Shown one piece after another: positions 26,045 through 34,829 of a stretch of DNA of 64,000 nt. The DNA is from Deltaproteobacteria bacterium (GTDB taxonomy: Bacteria; Myxococcota; Kuafuiibacteriia; Kuafuiibacteriales; Kuafuiibacteriaceae). Under the pieces are notes generated by a model that did no database searches, was not told where the DNA came from, and worked only from the letters and a program-made list of their open reading frames with translations. How positions within the stretch are numbered: the stretch's first letter is position 1; every line of letters begins with the position of its first letter. The DNA lies in assembly GCA_020632995.1 (NCBI GenBank), contig JACKEN010000023.1, forward strand, positions 7,993 through 71,992, read 5' to 3'. The translations under genes and the position numbers were made by a program.

Positions 26045-27196
26045 CTACCGCCGCATCCCCGCCATCCACACGTCCTGGTCCGAGAGCTGGAGCCGGCGCC
26101 GGAGCGCCGCGTTGGCAGACTCCACCATCGCCTCCAGCTCCTCCCGCGAGCCCAGGTAGTCGGCGTCCTCGGGGGCCTTGGCGTCCTCGTCCTGGGTGAG
26201 GGCGAGGCCGGCCGAGACCGAGGCGCCCACCAGGGCCACGAAGAACCCCGCCACCCCCGACAGCTCACCCTCGGTGAGCTTGCCCCAGCTCCCCCACGCG
26301 ATCAGGGTGGCCACCGGGACCCCGGCCCACGCCCACTCCCAGTTGTTGCCATAGCAGTGGGCTCTCAGCTCCGCCGGCAAGGGACCTTGCGCGACCTGGG
26401 GCACGTCGAGCTCGGCGTGATGCGCCTGCCAGGCCGCCTGCCAGGCCTGACACTCGGTGATGAGCTTGCCGTCCTGGGCGAGGAAGTACTTGTGCTGGTT
26501 CAGGTCGTCGAACAGGACCAGATGGTGCTTTCGGTACAGCTCGAGGGCGAGGCCGTAGTCGGTGTGCCGGGGGACGGTGCTCGTCGCGACCCGGGTGACA
26601 CGAACGTCGGGGACGTCGCCGATGTTCAGCTCCGGGAGGCCGCGGGGGGTGAGGGCGAGGTTGGCGATCTTGGGGACGTTCGGCCCCTCCGCCACCGCCT
26701 GACCCACCGCGCGCGCGACGTTGAGGAGGTTCTCGGCCGTGCAGGGGGCCGCGTACTCGTCCCGGCGACGCAATACGGCTTGCGCCTCGACCGCGTACAG
26801 GACGCCCCGGGCCGAGCAGTGCTGGGGCTCGGCCACCAGGAGGCTGGCCGCCCAGTAGCTCGCCCGGACCTCGCGGGCGGCCCGGCTGAGGCACCCGGTG
26901 TCCCGGCAGGGACCGCCCGAGCCGGCCCGGGTCAGGGCGGCGTCGGCCGCCTCGCTCGGCACCAGCTCGAAGCCGCGGGCGGTGAGGAGCCGGGTCACCT
27001 GCTCGGCGAAGTGGCGCTGGAACGCGGCGCGCTGGTCTTCGTGGATGGCCGGGCCGCCCTGGGTCGGGGCGGGGGCCCAGGTGGGGGCCAGGAGCACCCG
27101 GGGCGGGGCGGTGGAGGCGGTGTCGGCGAAGAAGACCGGCGCGCCGTCGTCGGGCACGCCCACCACCGCGACGAAGAGGAGCGCCGCCCCGATCAC
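26045..27196 (-). CDS. Hypothetical envelope protein with signal segment and C-terminal membrane helices
   Basis: I do not recognise a family for this 383-residue protein. It has an N-terminal hydrophobic signal (IGAALLFVAVVGV). It then has a region like other Myxococcota envelope proteins in which a CRDTGCLSRAAREVRASY motif (Cys-x4-Cys-Leu...) precedes a beta-rich stretch. There are two hydrophobic helices near residues 300-345 (WAGVPVATLIAWGSWG; VAGFFVALVGASVSAGLAL) and a charged C-terminal tail. The start is GTG, overlapping the stop of the upstream 960-residue lipoprotein gene as GTGA, so the two are co-translated and may act together. Confidence 0.7.
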   Translation of the reverse strand: MIGAALLFVAVVGVPDDGAPVFFADTASTAPPRVLLAPTWAPAPTQGGPAIHEDQRAAFQRHFAEQVTRLLTARGFELVPSEAADAALTRAGSGGPCRDTGCLSRAAREVRASYWAASLLVAEPQHCSARGVLYAVEAQAVLRRRDEYAAPCTAENLLNVARAVGQAVAEGPNVPKIANLALTPRGLPELNIGDVPDVRVTRVATSTVPRHTDYGLALELYRKHHLVLFDDLNQHKYFLAQDGKLITECQAWQAAWQAHHAELDVPQVAQGPLPAELRAHCYGNNWEWAWAGVPVATLIAWGSWGKLTEGELSGVAGFFVALVGASVSAGLALTQDEDAKAPEDADYLGSREELEAMVESANAALRRRLQLSDQDVWMAGMRR

Positions 27197-30075
27197 GGCT
27201 CGGTGTAGATGACCTGCAGGTTGTAGCTGGTGTCCGCGTCCGCGGGCCGCACCTGCACGTTGGGGGAGCTGTACACGCTGTCGACCCGCAGGATGTACGG
27301 GTCGGTGGTGGTGGCGGTGAACGCGATGCGCTCCGAGAGCCCATTGCCGTCCGAGTAACAGCGGTCGGTCCCGTTGTTGATGCAGGCCCGGGGCCCGCCG
27401 TTGGGGGACAGGAGCTCCAGGAGCAGGTCACCTTGCGGGAAGGTGAGCTGGGCCTCGATGCGGGCGCCGACCGCTGGCGGGTTGAGCACGAACCAGTCGG
27501 AGTCCCCCGCCCCGGTCAGCGCGTTCACGGTGCCCGCGCACAGCGACAGATCCGCGATCATCGGGCTGACGGTGCTGCTCAGCACGAGGGAGGCGGCGGC
27601 GCGGCTGTTGTTGGGCTCGGCCGCGTCGTCGAAGCACGAGTAGATCGGCACGAGGTCCTGGGTCAGGCGGTAGTGCGGATCGAAGCCGGTGGTGGCGAAC
27701 ACCTTCACGTAGATCAGCGCGTAGCCGCCCGGGAAGCCGGGGACGTTCACCTGCACCTCGCGCGGGATGGTCTCGGCCAGGCCCGCGGTGGTGAAGAGCA
27801 GGCTGCCGTCGTTGAGGCGCAGCTCGAAGTCCAGGAGGCCGTCGTCGAGGATCGAGCTCACCCGGATGACGTTCATGTAGCCGGCCGCCGCGAGGACGCG
27901 GAACCAGTCCGCGGCGTCGCCGGGGCAGAGGGTGAGGTCGTCGACCCGGGTGGGGGGCAGCGACATGGGCGCGGCGGTGGCCTGGTCTTCGCCCAGGCCT
28001 GCCGCGTCGAGCGCGTCCGGCTCGCAGACCGGGCGGCTCTCGACCCGCACCCGGAGCTGATAGGGCGAGGCGTCGTGGACGGTGTGCCCGTGCACCCGGA
28101 CCAGGAAGTCGCCGCCGATGAAGCTGCGGAAGCCGATGTACTCGCGCGGGTTCACGCCGGTGGAGGCCTCGAGCGGGGTGACGTCGGGGTCGGTGATCGA
28201 GGCCGGGTAGATCTTCAGCTCGAGGTCCGCGCCGGCGTCGAAGCCCAGCTCCGCCTCCACCGACTGGCCCGGGTTCACGTGGAAGAAGAACCAGTCCTCG
28301 TCGCCGGGGCAGAGGGTGAGGTCGAGCGCGCCGCCCGCGCCGACGGTGTTGGTGCTGGTCGCGGTCAGCGGCCCGTCGTTGGACTCGAACCGATCGTCGA
28401 GGCACGGGTTGCCCATGCCGGGTCGCAGGGCCGCGCGCAGGGTGTAGACGTTTGTGTCGGCCGCCTTGCCGAACACCCGCACGTAGAAGTCACCCCCGAA
28501 GGGGGCGTCGAAGGCGAGGGCCTCGTCGTCGTTGGTGGAGGCCGCCGTCAACATGGGTTGCGTCTGACCGGCCCGGTACACCTCGAGGTCGAGGTCACCC
28601 AGGCTGTCGGTGAAGGTCAGGTCGAGGGTGACGCGGGTGCCCGCCGGCACGCCCCGCAGCACGAACCAGTCGGGGTCGGCCGAGCACAGCCGGCCCTCGT
28701 AGGGCTGGTCGCTCAGGAGCTGCTTGGCGTCGGCCGGGCCGTCGTCGGGCTCGTTCCCGTCGTCCATGCACAGGGTGCCGGGGTCGCGGGCGATGATGAT
28801 CTCGTACGGCACCGGCTTGATCGAGGGCACCGCGAAGAAGACCCGCGCGTAGACCACGAGGTCGGTGCCCGCCTCGAGCTCCACCCGCTCGTTGTCGGTG
28901 ACCGAGCGCGACTGGTCGACCAGCGTGCGGCCGTCGGCCAGGTAGAGCTCCATGTCGAGGTCGCCGACCTCGTGCTCGAAGCGCGCGTCCACCGTGAGGT
29001 AGGTGCCGGCCGCGACCTCGATGCGATACCAGTCCTGGTCGCCGGGGCAGGCCTTGAGCTCCTCGAAGCGCGGGCCGCCCTCGAGGAGCGAGGCGCTCGC
29101 CACGTCGTCGTTGCGCGGGGTGTCGAACAGGTCGTTCAGGCAGTCCGGGATGAGCGCGATGCAGATCGGCGGATCCTGGCTCAGGTCGCAGAGCTGATCG
29201 CTCGGGCAGTCCACGTCGGTCTCGCACGGCTCGGGCGGGGCCTCGCAGCGCTTCGTGCGCGGGTTGCAGCTCTCGGGGGCCTCGCAGATCACGCAGGTGA
29301 CCTCGGCCGACTGCGGGCACAGGTTCGGCTCGTCCGCGCACTGCACGTTGCTCTCGCAGCGCCCCAGCGACACGTTGCAGAACAGGCCGGGGCCGCAGTC
29401 GTCGCTCCGCGTGCACTGCACGCAGCGCCCGAGCGGGTCGCAGACCTCGCCCGTGCCGCACTCGGGCTCGGCGCCCGAGACCAGGCACTCCTTGGTGTCG
29501 ACGTAGCAGAGCTCCTGGGCCCCCTCGCAGGCGCCGGTGGCGAAGCAGCTCGTGCACTCGAGCGAGAGCGAACGGCAGACCCGGTTGACGAGGTCGCAGA
29601 TCTCGCCGTCCTCGCAGAAGTCGTCCCCGTAGCAGCCCGGGTCCTCGATGCACTTGTTCGCGCTGAGATCGCAGATCTGGTTCGCCGGGCACTGGCTGCG
29701 CCGCACGCAGTCCTTGGCGGTGCTCGCGTCGAGGCACAGGCCCAACAGCTCGGAGCAGAACTGGCCGAAGGGGCAGGGGCGGCTGGCGTCGCACTCGTCG
29801 CCGAACCCGGGCCGCAGCTGGCACTGGTAGGTGGTGAGATCGCAGGTGGTGCGCGCATCTTGGGCGGTGCACTCGTCGTCCGTCACGCACTCCGCGCCGA
29901 ACACGCAGCTCCCGTCGGGGGCGCAGCGCTCGCCGGTGCGGCACTCCGCGTCGGTGGTGCAGAGCACGGCGGGGGCGTCGTCGCCGCACGAGCAGGCGGG
30001 CCCCGCCGCGAGGGCGGCCAGGAGCCCCGCCATGGTCCAGAGCTTCAGGGAGGAGCGGTCGGGCGATGCGCGCAT
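27193..30075 (-). CDS. Large surface lipoprotein with Cys-rich repeats and PPC domains
   Basis: The 960-residue protein has a signal (LLAALAAGPACSCG). A Cys-rich region spans about residues 30-310, built of many short knots of the form C-x5-C-x6-C-x(n)-C (for example CTTDAECRTGERCAPDGSC). About five pre-peptidase C-terminal (PPC) beta-sandwich domains follow, each marked by a Cys-Pro-Gly-Asp...Asp-Trp signature (CPGDQDWYRIEV, CSADPDWFVL, CPGDEDWFFF, CPGDAADWFRV, GDSDWFVLN). It is probably displayed on the cell surface, with disulfides formed after export. No protease domain is present although PPC modules usually accompany one. It is co-translated with the downstream membrane protein. Confidence 0.85.
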   Translation of the reverse strand: MRASPDRSSLKLWTMAGLLAALAAGPACSCGDDAPAVLCTTDAECRTGERCAPDGSCVFGAECVTDDECTAQDARTTCDLTTYQCQLRPGFGDECDASRPCPFGQFCSELLGLCLDASTAKDCVRRSQCPANQICDLSANKCIEDPGCYGDDFCEDGEICDLVNRVCRSLSLECTSCFATGACEGAQELCYVDTKECLVSGAEPECGTGEVCDPLGRCVQCTRSDDCGPGLFCNVSLGRCESNVQCADEPNLCPQSAEVTCVICEAPESCNPRTKRCEAPPEPCETDVDCPSDQLCDLSQDPPICIALIPDCLNDLFDTPRNDDVASASLLEGGPRFEELKACPGDQDWYRIEVAAGTYLTVDARFEHEVGDLDMELYLADGRTLVDQSRSVTDNERVELEAGTDLVVYARVFFAVPSIKPVPYEIIIARDPGTLCMDDGNEPDDGPADAKQLLSDQPYEGRLCSADPDWFVLRGVPAGTRVTLDLTFTDSLGDLDLEVYRAGQTQPMLTAASTNDDEALAFDAPFGGDFYVRVFGKAADTNVYTLRAALRPGMGNPCLDDRFESNDGPLTATSTNTVGAGGALDLTLCPGDEDWFFFHVNPGQSVEAELGFDAGADLELKIYPASITDPDVTPLEASTGVNPREYIGFRSFIGGDFLVRVHGHTVHDASPYQLRVRVESRPVCEPDALDAAGLGEDQATAAPMSLPPTRVDDLTLCPGDAADWFRVLAAAGYMNVIRVSSILDDGLLDFELRLNDGSLLFTTAGLAETIPREVQVNVPGFPGGYALIYVKVFATTGFDPHYRLTQDLVPIYSCFDDAAEPNNSRAAASLVLSSTVSPMIADLSLCAGTVNALTGAGDSDWFVLNPPAVGARIEAQLTFPQGDLLLELLSPNGGPRACINNGTDRCYSDGNGLSERIAFTATTTDPYILRVDSVYSSPNVQVRPADADTSYNLQVIYTEP

Positions 30076-30079
30076 GTGG

Positions 30080-30829
30080 TCAGGGTCCCGTCTTCAGGAC
30101 GAGGGTGTTCGTCCCGCTGTTCCCCGAGCCGAGCTCGCCCAGGGTCTCGTCGATGCGGGTGATGAAGCCCCGCGGATCATACTCGATGCGCACCTTCCTG
30201 CGCTGCACGTCGTAGGTGATGATGGCCGAGTCGTCGCCCTCGAGCTCGAACAGCCACTTGCCGCCGTTCTGGGCCGGGTCGACCACCCGCGGGTGGGCGT
30301 CGGCGTAGACCTCGGCGAAGCGGACCCGCAGGTCGACGATGCGCCGGACGTCGATGAAGAAGCTCCCGGTGGGGAGCACCTTCGGGTTCGCGCGCGTGGG
30401 GAGCTGCGGCACCTGCGAGAGGTTCGCGGTCACCGCCGCCGCCCCCACCAGGTCGGTCTGCAGCGCGGGGCCGAGCCGCGCCACCCAGCTCGAGAAGTCC
30501 CAGACGTCGGTCCAGTCCTGGTTCAGCAGGTTCTGGCCGGTGGCGGAGAAGGCCAGGGTGCTTTCGCCCGCGGCGCCCCGATCGGCCACCGAGTCGATGT
30601 GCACCACGAGGGTGTAGACGGCCGACTTCTCGTCCCCGGCCGAGACGCCCCGCGCGGTGAGGCGGCCCTCGTAGGTGAAGGTCATCCCCGCCTCGAGGGG
30701 CAGGGGCCCATCGGTCCCCGCGTCCGCGCTCGCCGCGACCCCGGAGTCGGCCCGGCCCTGGGTGAGCTGGGTGTCTTCACAGGCGGCCACGGTCAGGGCG
30801 AGGAGGGACAGGACGACGGCACGCTGCAT
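30080..30829 (-). CDS. Hypothetical lipoprotein
   Basis: The 249-residue protein is of unknown function. It starts MQRAVVLSLLALTVAAC, a clear lipoprotein signal, then a low-complexity Ala/Asp linker (SGVAASADAGTDG) and a beta-rich domain. The start at 30829 is chosen because AGAGGT lies just upstream and the signal begins there; the open frame extends further. A TATAGG hexamer 20-odd bases upstream could be the promoter. The large PPC lipoprotein gene follows 4 bases after its stop, so the three lipoprotein/envelope genes (30829 to 26045) form one operon. Confidence 0.75.
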   Translation of the reverse strand: MQRAVVLSLLALTVAACEDTQLTQGRADSGVAASADAGTDGPLPLEAGMTFTYEGRLTARGVSAGDEKSAVYTLVVHIDSVADRGAAGESTLAFSATGQNLLNQDWTDVWDFSSWVARLGPALQTDLVGAAAVTANLSQVPQLPTRANPKVLPTGSFFIDVRRIVDLRVRFAEVYADAHPRVVDPAQNGGKWLFELEGDDSAIITYDVQRRKVRIEYDPRGFITRIDETLGELGSGNSGTNTLVLKTGP

Positions 30830-30950
30830 CGGGCTACCTCTTTCCCTATACAACGGTCGCGTCCGGGCCGCCCGAGAAACCGCGTAGGAGCAAGCCCCGG
30901 GCCGCCCAGGATTGTTCAAAGGACTGTTAGACCCACCCACCGGTTTCCGC

Positions 30951-30956
30951 TAGGAT
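30951..30956 (+). promoter_or_regulatory. -10-like element of the PilZ operon
   Basis: TAGGAT lies nine bases before the ATG at 30966, in the divergent gap between the lipoprotein operon and the PilZ gene. No ribosome site is evident. It fits the leaderless pattern seen across the window. Confidence 0.4.
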
Positions 30957-30965
30957 GCCCCCCAG

Positions 30966-31379
30966 ATGGCGCAGCCAGGGTCGGAGCGGCGCGAGTCGCC
31001 GCGGGTGCTGGTCGAGCTCCGGGTGGAGTTCCGGCACCTGGGCCGCCCCACCGAGACGTACGCCGACATCATCCGAAACCTGAGTCAGGGCGGGGTGTTC
31101 CTCGACACCTCGGTCGGCCTCCCGGTGAACACGGAGGTGGAGCTGGAGGTCTCGCCGGGGCCCGGCGCTCGCCCGATTCGCCTCACCGCCGAGGTGGTCC
31201 GGGTCGAGGAGGAGCCGGTGGGCACCGGGAGCCGGGTCACGACCCGCACCCGGGGCATGGCGCTGCGGTTCGTAGAGGCGGACCCCAGCGAGGTCTCTCG
31301 GTTGATGGGGCTGGCGCGGCATCTCTCTCAGGAAGGGAGCCATGGTCGCGACACCTCGAAGCCCGGTCAGCGAGCCTGA
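30966..31379 (+). CDS. PilZ-domain protein
   Basis: This is a single PilZ domain of 137 residues. The c-di-GMP-binding signatures are present: RRESPR near the N-terminus (RxxxR) and IIRNLSQGGVFL (N-x-S-x-x-G). A beta-barrel with LPVNTEVELEV and AEVVRVEEE and a terminal helix (VSRLMGLARHLS) follow. Small PilZ proteins act as c-di-GMP effectors in motility or envelope control. The gene overlaps the next gene by 38 bases, so both are co-expressed. Confidence 0.88.
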   Translation: MAQPGSERRESPRVLVELRVEFRHLGRPTETYADIIRNLSQGGVFLDTSVGLPVNTEVELEVSPGPGARPIRLTAEVVRVEEEPVGTGSRVTTRTRGMALRFVEADPSEVSRLMGLARHLSQEGSHGRDTSKPGQRA

Positions 31380-32463
31380 CGTCCGAAGGCCCCGCCGCGA
31401 GGGAGACGACGCCGCCCCCTTCGGCGCGGTGGTGCGCACGTGGCACGACCGCGGCGAGCCGGTCCCGGTGGCGGTGGTGGTGTCGGTCTTCGACGACGTG
31501 CTCGCCTCCTCGGTGACCGAGGACGGCGCCTCCGACGCGGACCTCGAGATGGTGCGCGTCCGGGCCGGCGGAGCGGCGTTCCTGCCCCGCCCGGTGTGCC
31601 TGTCGGCGGTCGCCCCGATGCTCATGGAGGCGCTCGGCGCCGACCTGCCCGACGAGGGCGCGGTGCCCCCGGCGGCGTGGGGCCTCTTCGATCGACTCAC
31701 GAGCGACGAGCCGGGTGAGGGCCCGGCCGACGCGGAGCAGCTTCGGCAGTGGCTCCGCGACGCGCTCGGGGCCCCGGCCACCCACGAGGAGGTCCGGGAC
31801 TGCGTGCTCCACGCCCTCGTGGGCGTGCGCGAGGCCCCCGCCGTCGTCTCCGAGCGGCCCGCGGGGTCGGACGACGTGCACGAGCTCGAGACCCTCCCCC
31901 CCGCCCCCTCGGAGGAGCCGCTCCCGGTGCCCGAGCCCGCGGCGGAGGAGAACGTGGTGACCCTCCCGCCCGAGCGCGCCGCGCCCGAGCGCCTGGTCGA
32001 GACCGACGTGATGCGGGCGCGGATACAACCGCGGGATCTCGCGCCCCCCACCGACCTCGAGACCGCGGCCAACCTCCCCGCGCCGCTCCCCGACACGCTG
32101 CAACCAGGCCTGCACGACGACGACTCCGCGCTCCCGACCACCATCGACGCCGAGCCCCCCTCCGCGGTGCAGGCTGCCCTGCAGGTCGGGGACGACGACG
32201 ACGAGCACGCGGACCCCGCGGGCACCACCCACCAGCCGACCCAGCCCGCCCACGACCCCAGCCGGCCGGTGGTGCGCCACGGCCTGGTGCGGCCCCCGCG
32301 AGGGGTCTCGGTGATCACCGCCCCCGCGGCCCGGCGCAGCGCCCGCGCCGCCACCTACGGCCCCGACTCCATCCTCGTCCCGGCGGATCAGGGGCGCCGG
32401 TGGGGCTGGCTGGTGGCGGGCGCGGTCCTCGCCGCCGCGGTCTACTTCCTCTTCTTCCGATGA
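31342..32463 (+). CDS. Hypothetical tail-anchored protein
   Basis: The 373-residue protein is of unknown family. The first ~170 residues form a helical globular region (AVVVSVFDDVLASSV..., WGLFDRLTSDEPGEG). The next ~160 are Pro/Glu/Asp-rich and probably disordered, with an acidic GDDDDEH run. A single C-terminal helix follows (WLVAGAVLAAAVYFLFF), so the bulk should lie in the cytoplasm anchored to the inner membrane. ATG 31342 has GGAAGGGAG upstream and lies inside the 3' end of the PilZ gene. Its stop overlaps the next start (ATGA). This three-gene unit suggests a c-di-GMP-linked membrane module (inference). Confidence 0.7.
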   Translation: MVATPRSPVSEPDVRRPRREGDDAAPFGAVVRTWHDRGEPVPVAVVVSVFDDVLASSVTEDGASDADLEMVRVRAGGAAFLPRPVCLSAVAPMLMEALGADLPDEGAVPPAAWGLFDRLTSDEPGEGPADAEQLRQWLRDALGAPATHEEVRDCVLHALVGVREAPAVVSERPAGSDDVHELETLPPAPSEEPLPVPEPAAEENVVTLPPERAAPERLVETDVMRARIQPRDLAPPTDLETAANLPAPLPDTLQPGLHDDDSALPTTIDAEPPSAVQAALQVGDDDDEHADPAGTTHQPTQPAHDPSRPVVRHGLVRPPRGVSVITAPAARRSARAATYGPDSILVPADQGRRWGWLVAGAVLAAAVYFLFFR

Positions 32464-33338
32464 CGGCGGACGCGGCCCACCTGGCCGCTCGGGCCATCGC
32501 CGCGCGCCACGGCCTCAGTGGGGAGCTGGTGCGCTTCGGCGCCGGCTCGGTGCCGGTCCTCGCGGTGGGCGAGGGGCACGTCCTCAAGCTCTTCCCCCTC
32601 GATGAGGCCGCCCACTGGCAGACCGAGCGGGCGGTGCTCGAGGCGGTGGAGGGCCGGCTGCCGGTGCCCACTCCGGCCCTCTTCGCGGCCTACGTGCACG
32701 AGGGGTGGCGCTACGTGCTCATGGGGCGCCTCCACGGCCAGCCCCTGGACGAGGTCTGGGGCGGGCTCCCGGCCGAGGCGCGGGAGGACCTCATGCGCCA
32801 GGTGGGCGAGATGTTGTCCGCGCTCCACGCGGTGCCGATCACCGGCCTCGAGGCCTCGGACTGGGGCGCCTTCGTGGCCGCCCAGCGCGCGGGGTGCGTG
32901 GCCCGGCAGGCGCAGTACAAGTTGACATCCCCGTGGCTGCAGCAGGTGGAGCCGTTCCTCGAGCAGGTGAACCTGCCGGGCCCCGCCGCGCAGGTCTTGT
33001 TGCACACCGAGGTGATGCACGCCCACCTGCTGGTGGCGCCGTCCGGCTCGGGCTGGCGCCTGTCCGGCCTGTTCGACTTCGAGCCCGCCATGGTCGGCGA
33101 TCCGGAGTACGACCTGGCCTCGGTGGGGGTCTTCGTCTCCTGCGGCGACCCTGCGCTGTTCGCCCGGGTGCTCGACGGGATGGGCATGCCCGCCGCCGCC
33201 CGCGCCGGGCTGGCCCGCCGGGTGATGGCGTGGATGCTGCTCCACCGCTACAGCCGGCTCACGTGGTACCTCGAGCGCCTCCCGCCGCCCCCCGAGGTCC
33301 GCACCCTCGAGGCGCTCGCGACCCACTGGCTCGGGTAG
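32460..33338 (+). CDS. APH-fold phosphotransferase family protein with altered catalytic loop
   Basis: The 292-residue protein has the aminoglycoside/choline kinase fold: a nucleotide-binding lobe (VLKLFPLDEAAHWQTERAVL, with the conserved Lys and Glu), a hinge YVLMGRLHGQPL, and a C-lobe ending in the metal motif GLFDFEPAMVGDPEYDLAS. The catalytic loop, normally HGDLxxxN, reads LHTEVMHAHLLV. The Asp is replaced by Glu and the Asn by His, a variant also seen in some actinobacterial phosphotransferases. The substrate is unknown, and resistance cannot be inferred. Start ATG 32460 overlaps the stop of the tail-anchored gene. Confidence 0.82.
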   Translation: MTADAAHLAARAIAARHGLSGELVRFGAGSVPVLAVGEGHVLKLFPLDEAAHWQTERAVLEAVEGRLPVPTPALFAAYVHEGWRYVLMGRLHGQPLDEVWGGLPAEAREDLMRQVGEMLSALHAVPITGLEASDWGAFVAAQRAGCVARQAQYKLTSPWLQQVEPFLEQVNLPGPAAQVLLHTEVMHAHLLVAPSGSGWRLSGLFDFEPAMVGDPEYDLASVGVFVSCGDPALFARVLDGMGMPAAARAGLARRVMAWMLLHRYSRLTWYLERLPPPPEVRTLEALATHWLG

Positions 33339-33344
33339 GCGAGC

Positions 33345-34070
33345 TCACCGCGTCGGGTCGTAGTTGAACCCCACCACCGCGCCCCCCATCACGGCGACGG
33401 CGACCGGCTGGCGGCCGCCGCAGCCATCACCACAGCGCCACAGGGCCGGGGCCATGATCCAGGTGTCGGCCCAGAGCCCGGCGTGGAAGGTCTCGCCTCT
33501 CGCGGTGAACAGCGCGAACGGGATCACCGCGGTGGTCATGTCTTCGACGCTCCCCGCCACCCGGGCGAGCCGCAACCCGCCATCGATGCGGAGCTCCGGG
33601 CCACCGGCTGTGGCCCAGCCGCGGCCGGCCTCCAGGTAGAGCCCGGTGGCGTTCCCGAGCTGGAGGCCGAAGCCCAGATCGATCGGGTCGTGAACGAGCT
33701 GGAAGTAGCTGTCCAGCGAGGCCCCGATGAGCGGCAGCGCAGTGAAGCGCTCGCCGTCGTAGCGACCTCCGTACGGGAAGGTGAGGGTGGTGGAGATGGC
33801 GACGTCCCGCGTGAAGCGCCAGCCGTAGCCGACGTTGAGCGCGGCGTCCCAGGCCCCCGCGAAGCGCGCGGGCAGGGGCTCGTTCGTCGAGGCGAACTTC
33901 TTGTCGCTGGTGAGCCACTCCCCGCCTGCCCCGCCCGCCAGGCTCACCGAGAGGCCGGGCTCGACGTCGGCGGTGTGGGTGACGTGGGTGCACCCCGATG
34001 CCGCAAGGCAACCTGCAATGAGCAGGGGCCAGGTGCGGCCGATCGCGGCATCTCTATCGCGCCGAGTCAT
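33345..34070 (-). CDS. Hypothetical outer-envelope protein (paralogue A)
   Basis: The 241-residue protein has a lipoprotein-type signal (LLIAGCLAASGC) followed by THVTHTADVEPGLSVSL and a beta-rich, Gly-rich body with features of a small outer-membrane barrel (LGFGLQLGNATGLYLEAG, GLWADTWIMAPALWRCG). It ends GGAVVGFNYDPTR. It is a clear tandem paralogue of the gene at 34054-34749, sharing the signal-adjacent HTADV motif, LQLGNATG, LWADTWIMAP and the terminal VVGFNYD. The two genes overlap by 17 bases. No named family was recognised. Confidence 0.72.
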   Translation of the reverse strand: MTRRDRDAAIGRTWPLLIAGCLAASGCTHVTHTADVEPGLSVSLAGGAGGEWLTSDKKFASTNEPLPARFAGAWDAALNVGYGWRFTRDVAISTTLTFPYGGRYDGERFTALPLIGASLDSYFQLVHDPIDLGFGLQLGNATGLYLEAGRGWATAGGPELRIDGGLRLARVAGSVEDMTTAVIPFALFTARGETFHAGLWADTWIMAPALWRCGDGCGGRQPVAVAVMGGAVVGFNYDPTR

Positions 34071-34749
34071 AGTTGAACCCCACCACCGCGCCCCCCATCA
34101 GGGCGAACGCCGCGGGTTGATATGGTCCAAAGCAGGCTTCGCCGCACCGATACAGCGGCGGGGCCATGATCCAGGTGTCGGCCCACAGCCCGGCGTAGAA
34201 CTCGTCGCCCCGCGCGGTGAAGAGCGCGAACGGGATCACCGCGAGGCTCTGGTCCTCCAGGCTCCCCGCCACGACCGCGAGCCGCAGCCCGCCGTCCACC
34301 CGGAGCTCGGGGCCGCCCTCGAGGTCCCAGCCGTGGCCGGCCTCCACGTACACCCCGGTGGCGTTCCCGAGCTGGACCCCGACTCCCAGGTCGAGCGGGG
34401 TGTGGAGGAGCTGGAGGTAGGTGTCGAGCGCGACCCCGGCCAGGCCGTATGTCTTGTCATCGGGGCGGTGCCCGTAGGGCACGGTGATCGACGTGGAGAT
34501 GCCGAGCTCATCGGTGAGGCGCCAGCCGTAGCCGAGGCTCACCGCGACGTCCCACGCGGGGGCGAAGCGCGCCTGCGGGGTCTCGGCATCGCTTGGGTTC
34601 CACCGCCACTCGCCCTCGAGCCACTCCGCCCCCGCCCCACCCATCAGGCTCATGGAGACGCCCGGCTTGACGTCGGCGGTGTGGACGACGTGGGTGCAGG
34701 CCGACGCCGCGAGGCAGCCGGCAACGGCGACGAGCCGGAGGGCGTTCAC
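34054..34749 (-). CDS. Hypothetical outer-envelope protein (paralogue B)
   Basis: The 231-residue protein has a lipoprotein-type signal (VAVAGCLAASAC). It is a paralogue of the downstream gene with the same architecture and shared blocks (THVVHTADVKPGVSM; QLGNATGVYVEAGHGW; LRVDGGLRLAVVAGSLED; LWADTWIMAPPLYRCG; VVGFNYDSAR). It is predicted to be beta-rich, either a surface lipoprotein or a small barrel. The start codon is GTG. The pair most likely arose by tandem duplication and is co-transcribed. Confidence 0.72.
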   Translation of the reverse strand: MNALRLVAVAGCLAASACTHVVHTADVKPGVSMSLMGGAGAEWLEGEWRWNPSDAETPQARFAPAWDVAVSLGYGWRLTDELGISTSITVPYGHRPDDKTYGLAGVALDTYLQLLHTPLDLGVGVQLGNATGVYVEAGHGWDLEGGPELRVDGGLRLAVVAGSLEDQSLAVIPFALFTARGDEFYAGLWADTWIMAPPLYRCGEACFGPYQPAAFALMGGAVVGFNYDSAR

Positions 34750-34829
34750 CCCCGGGATATGTCCTCTGGAGGCGGCTCGGTCGAGGATGCGCGCGCCGTC
34801 ACACCGGCGGCGAGGGTTCCGGGCGGCGA

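Noticed and set aside
32460..33338. Aminoglycoside resistance gene
   Set aside because: The APH fold alone does not show drug resistance, and the catalytic loop is altered.
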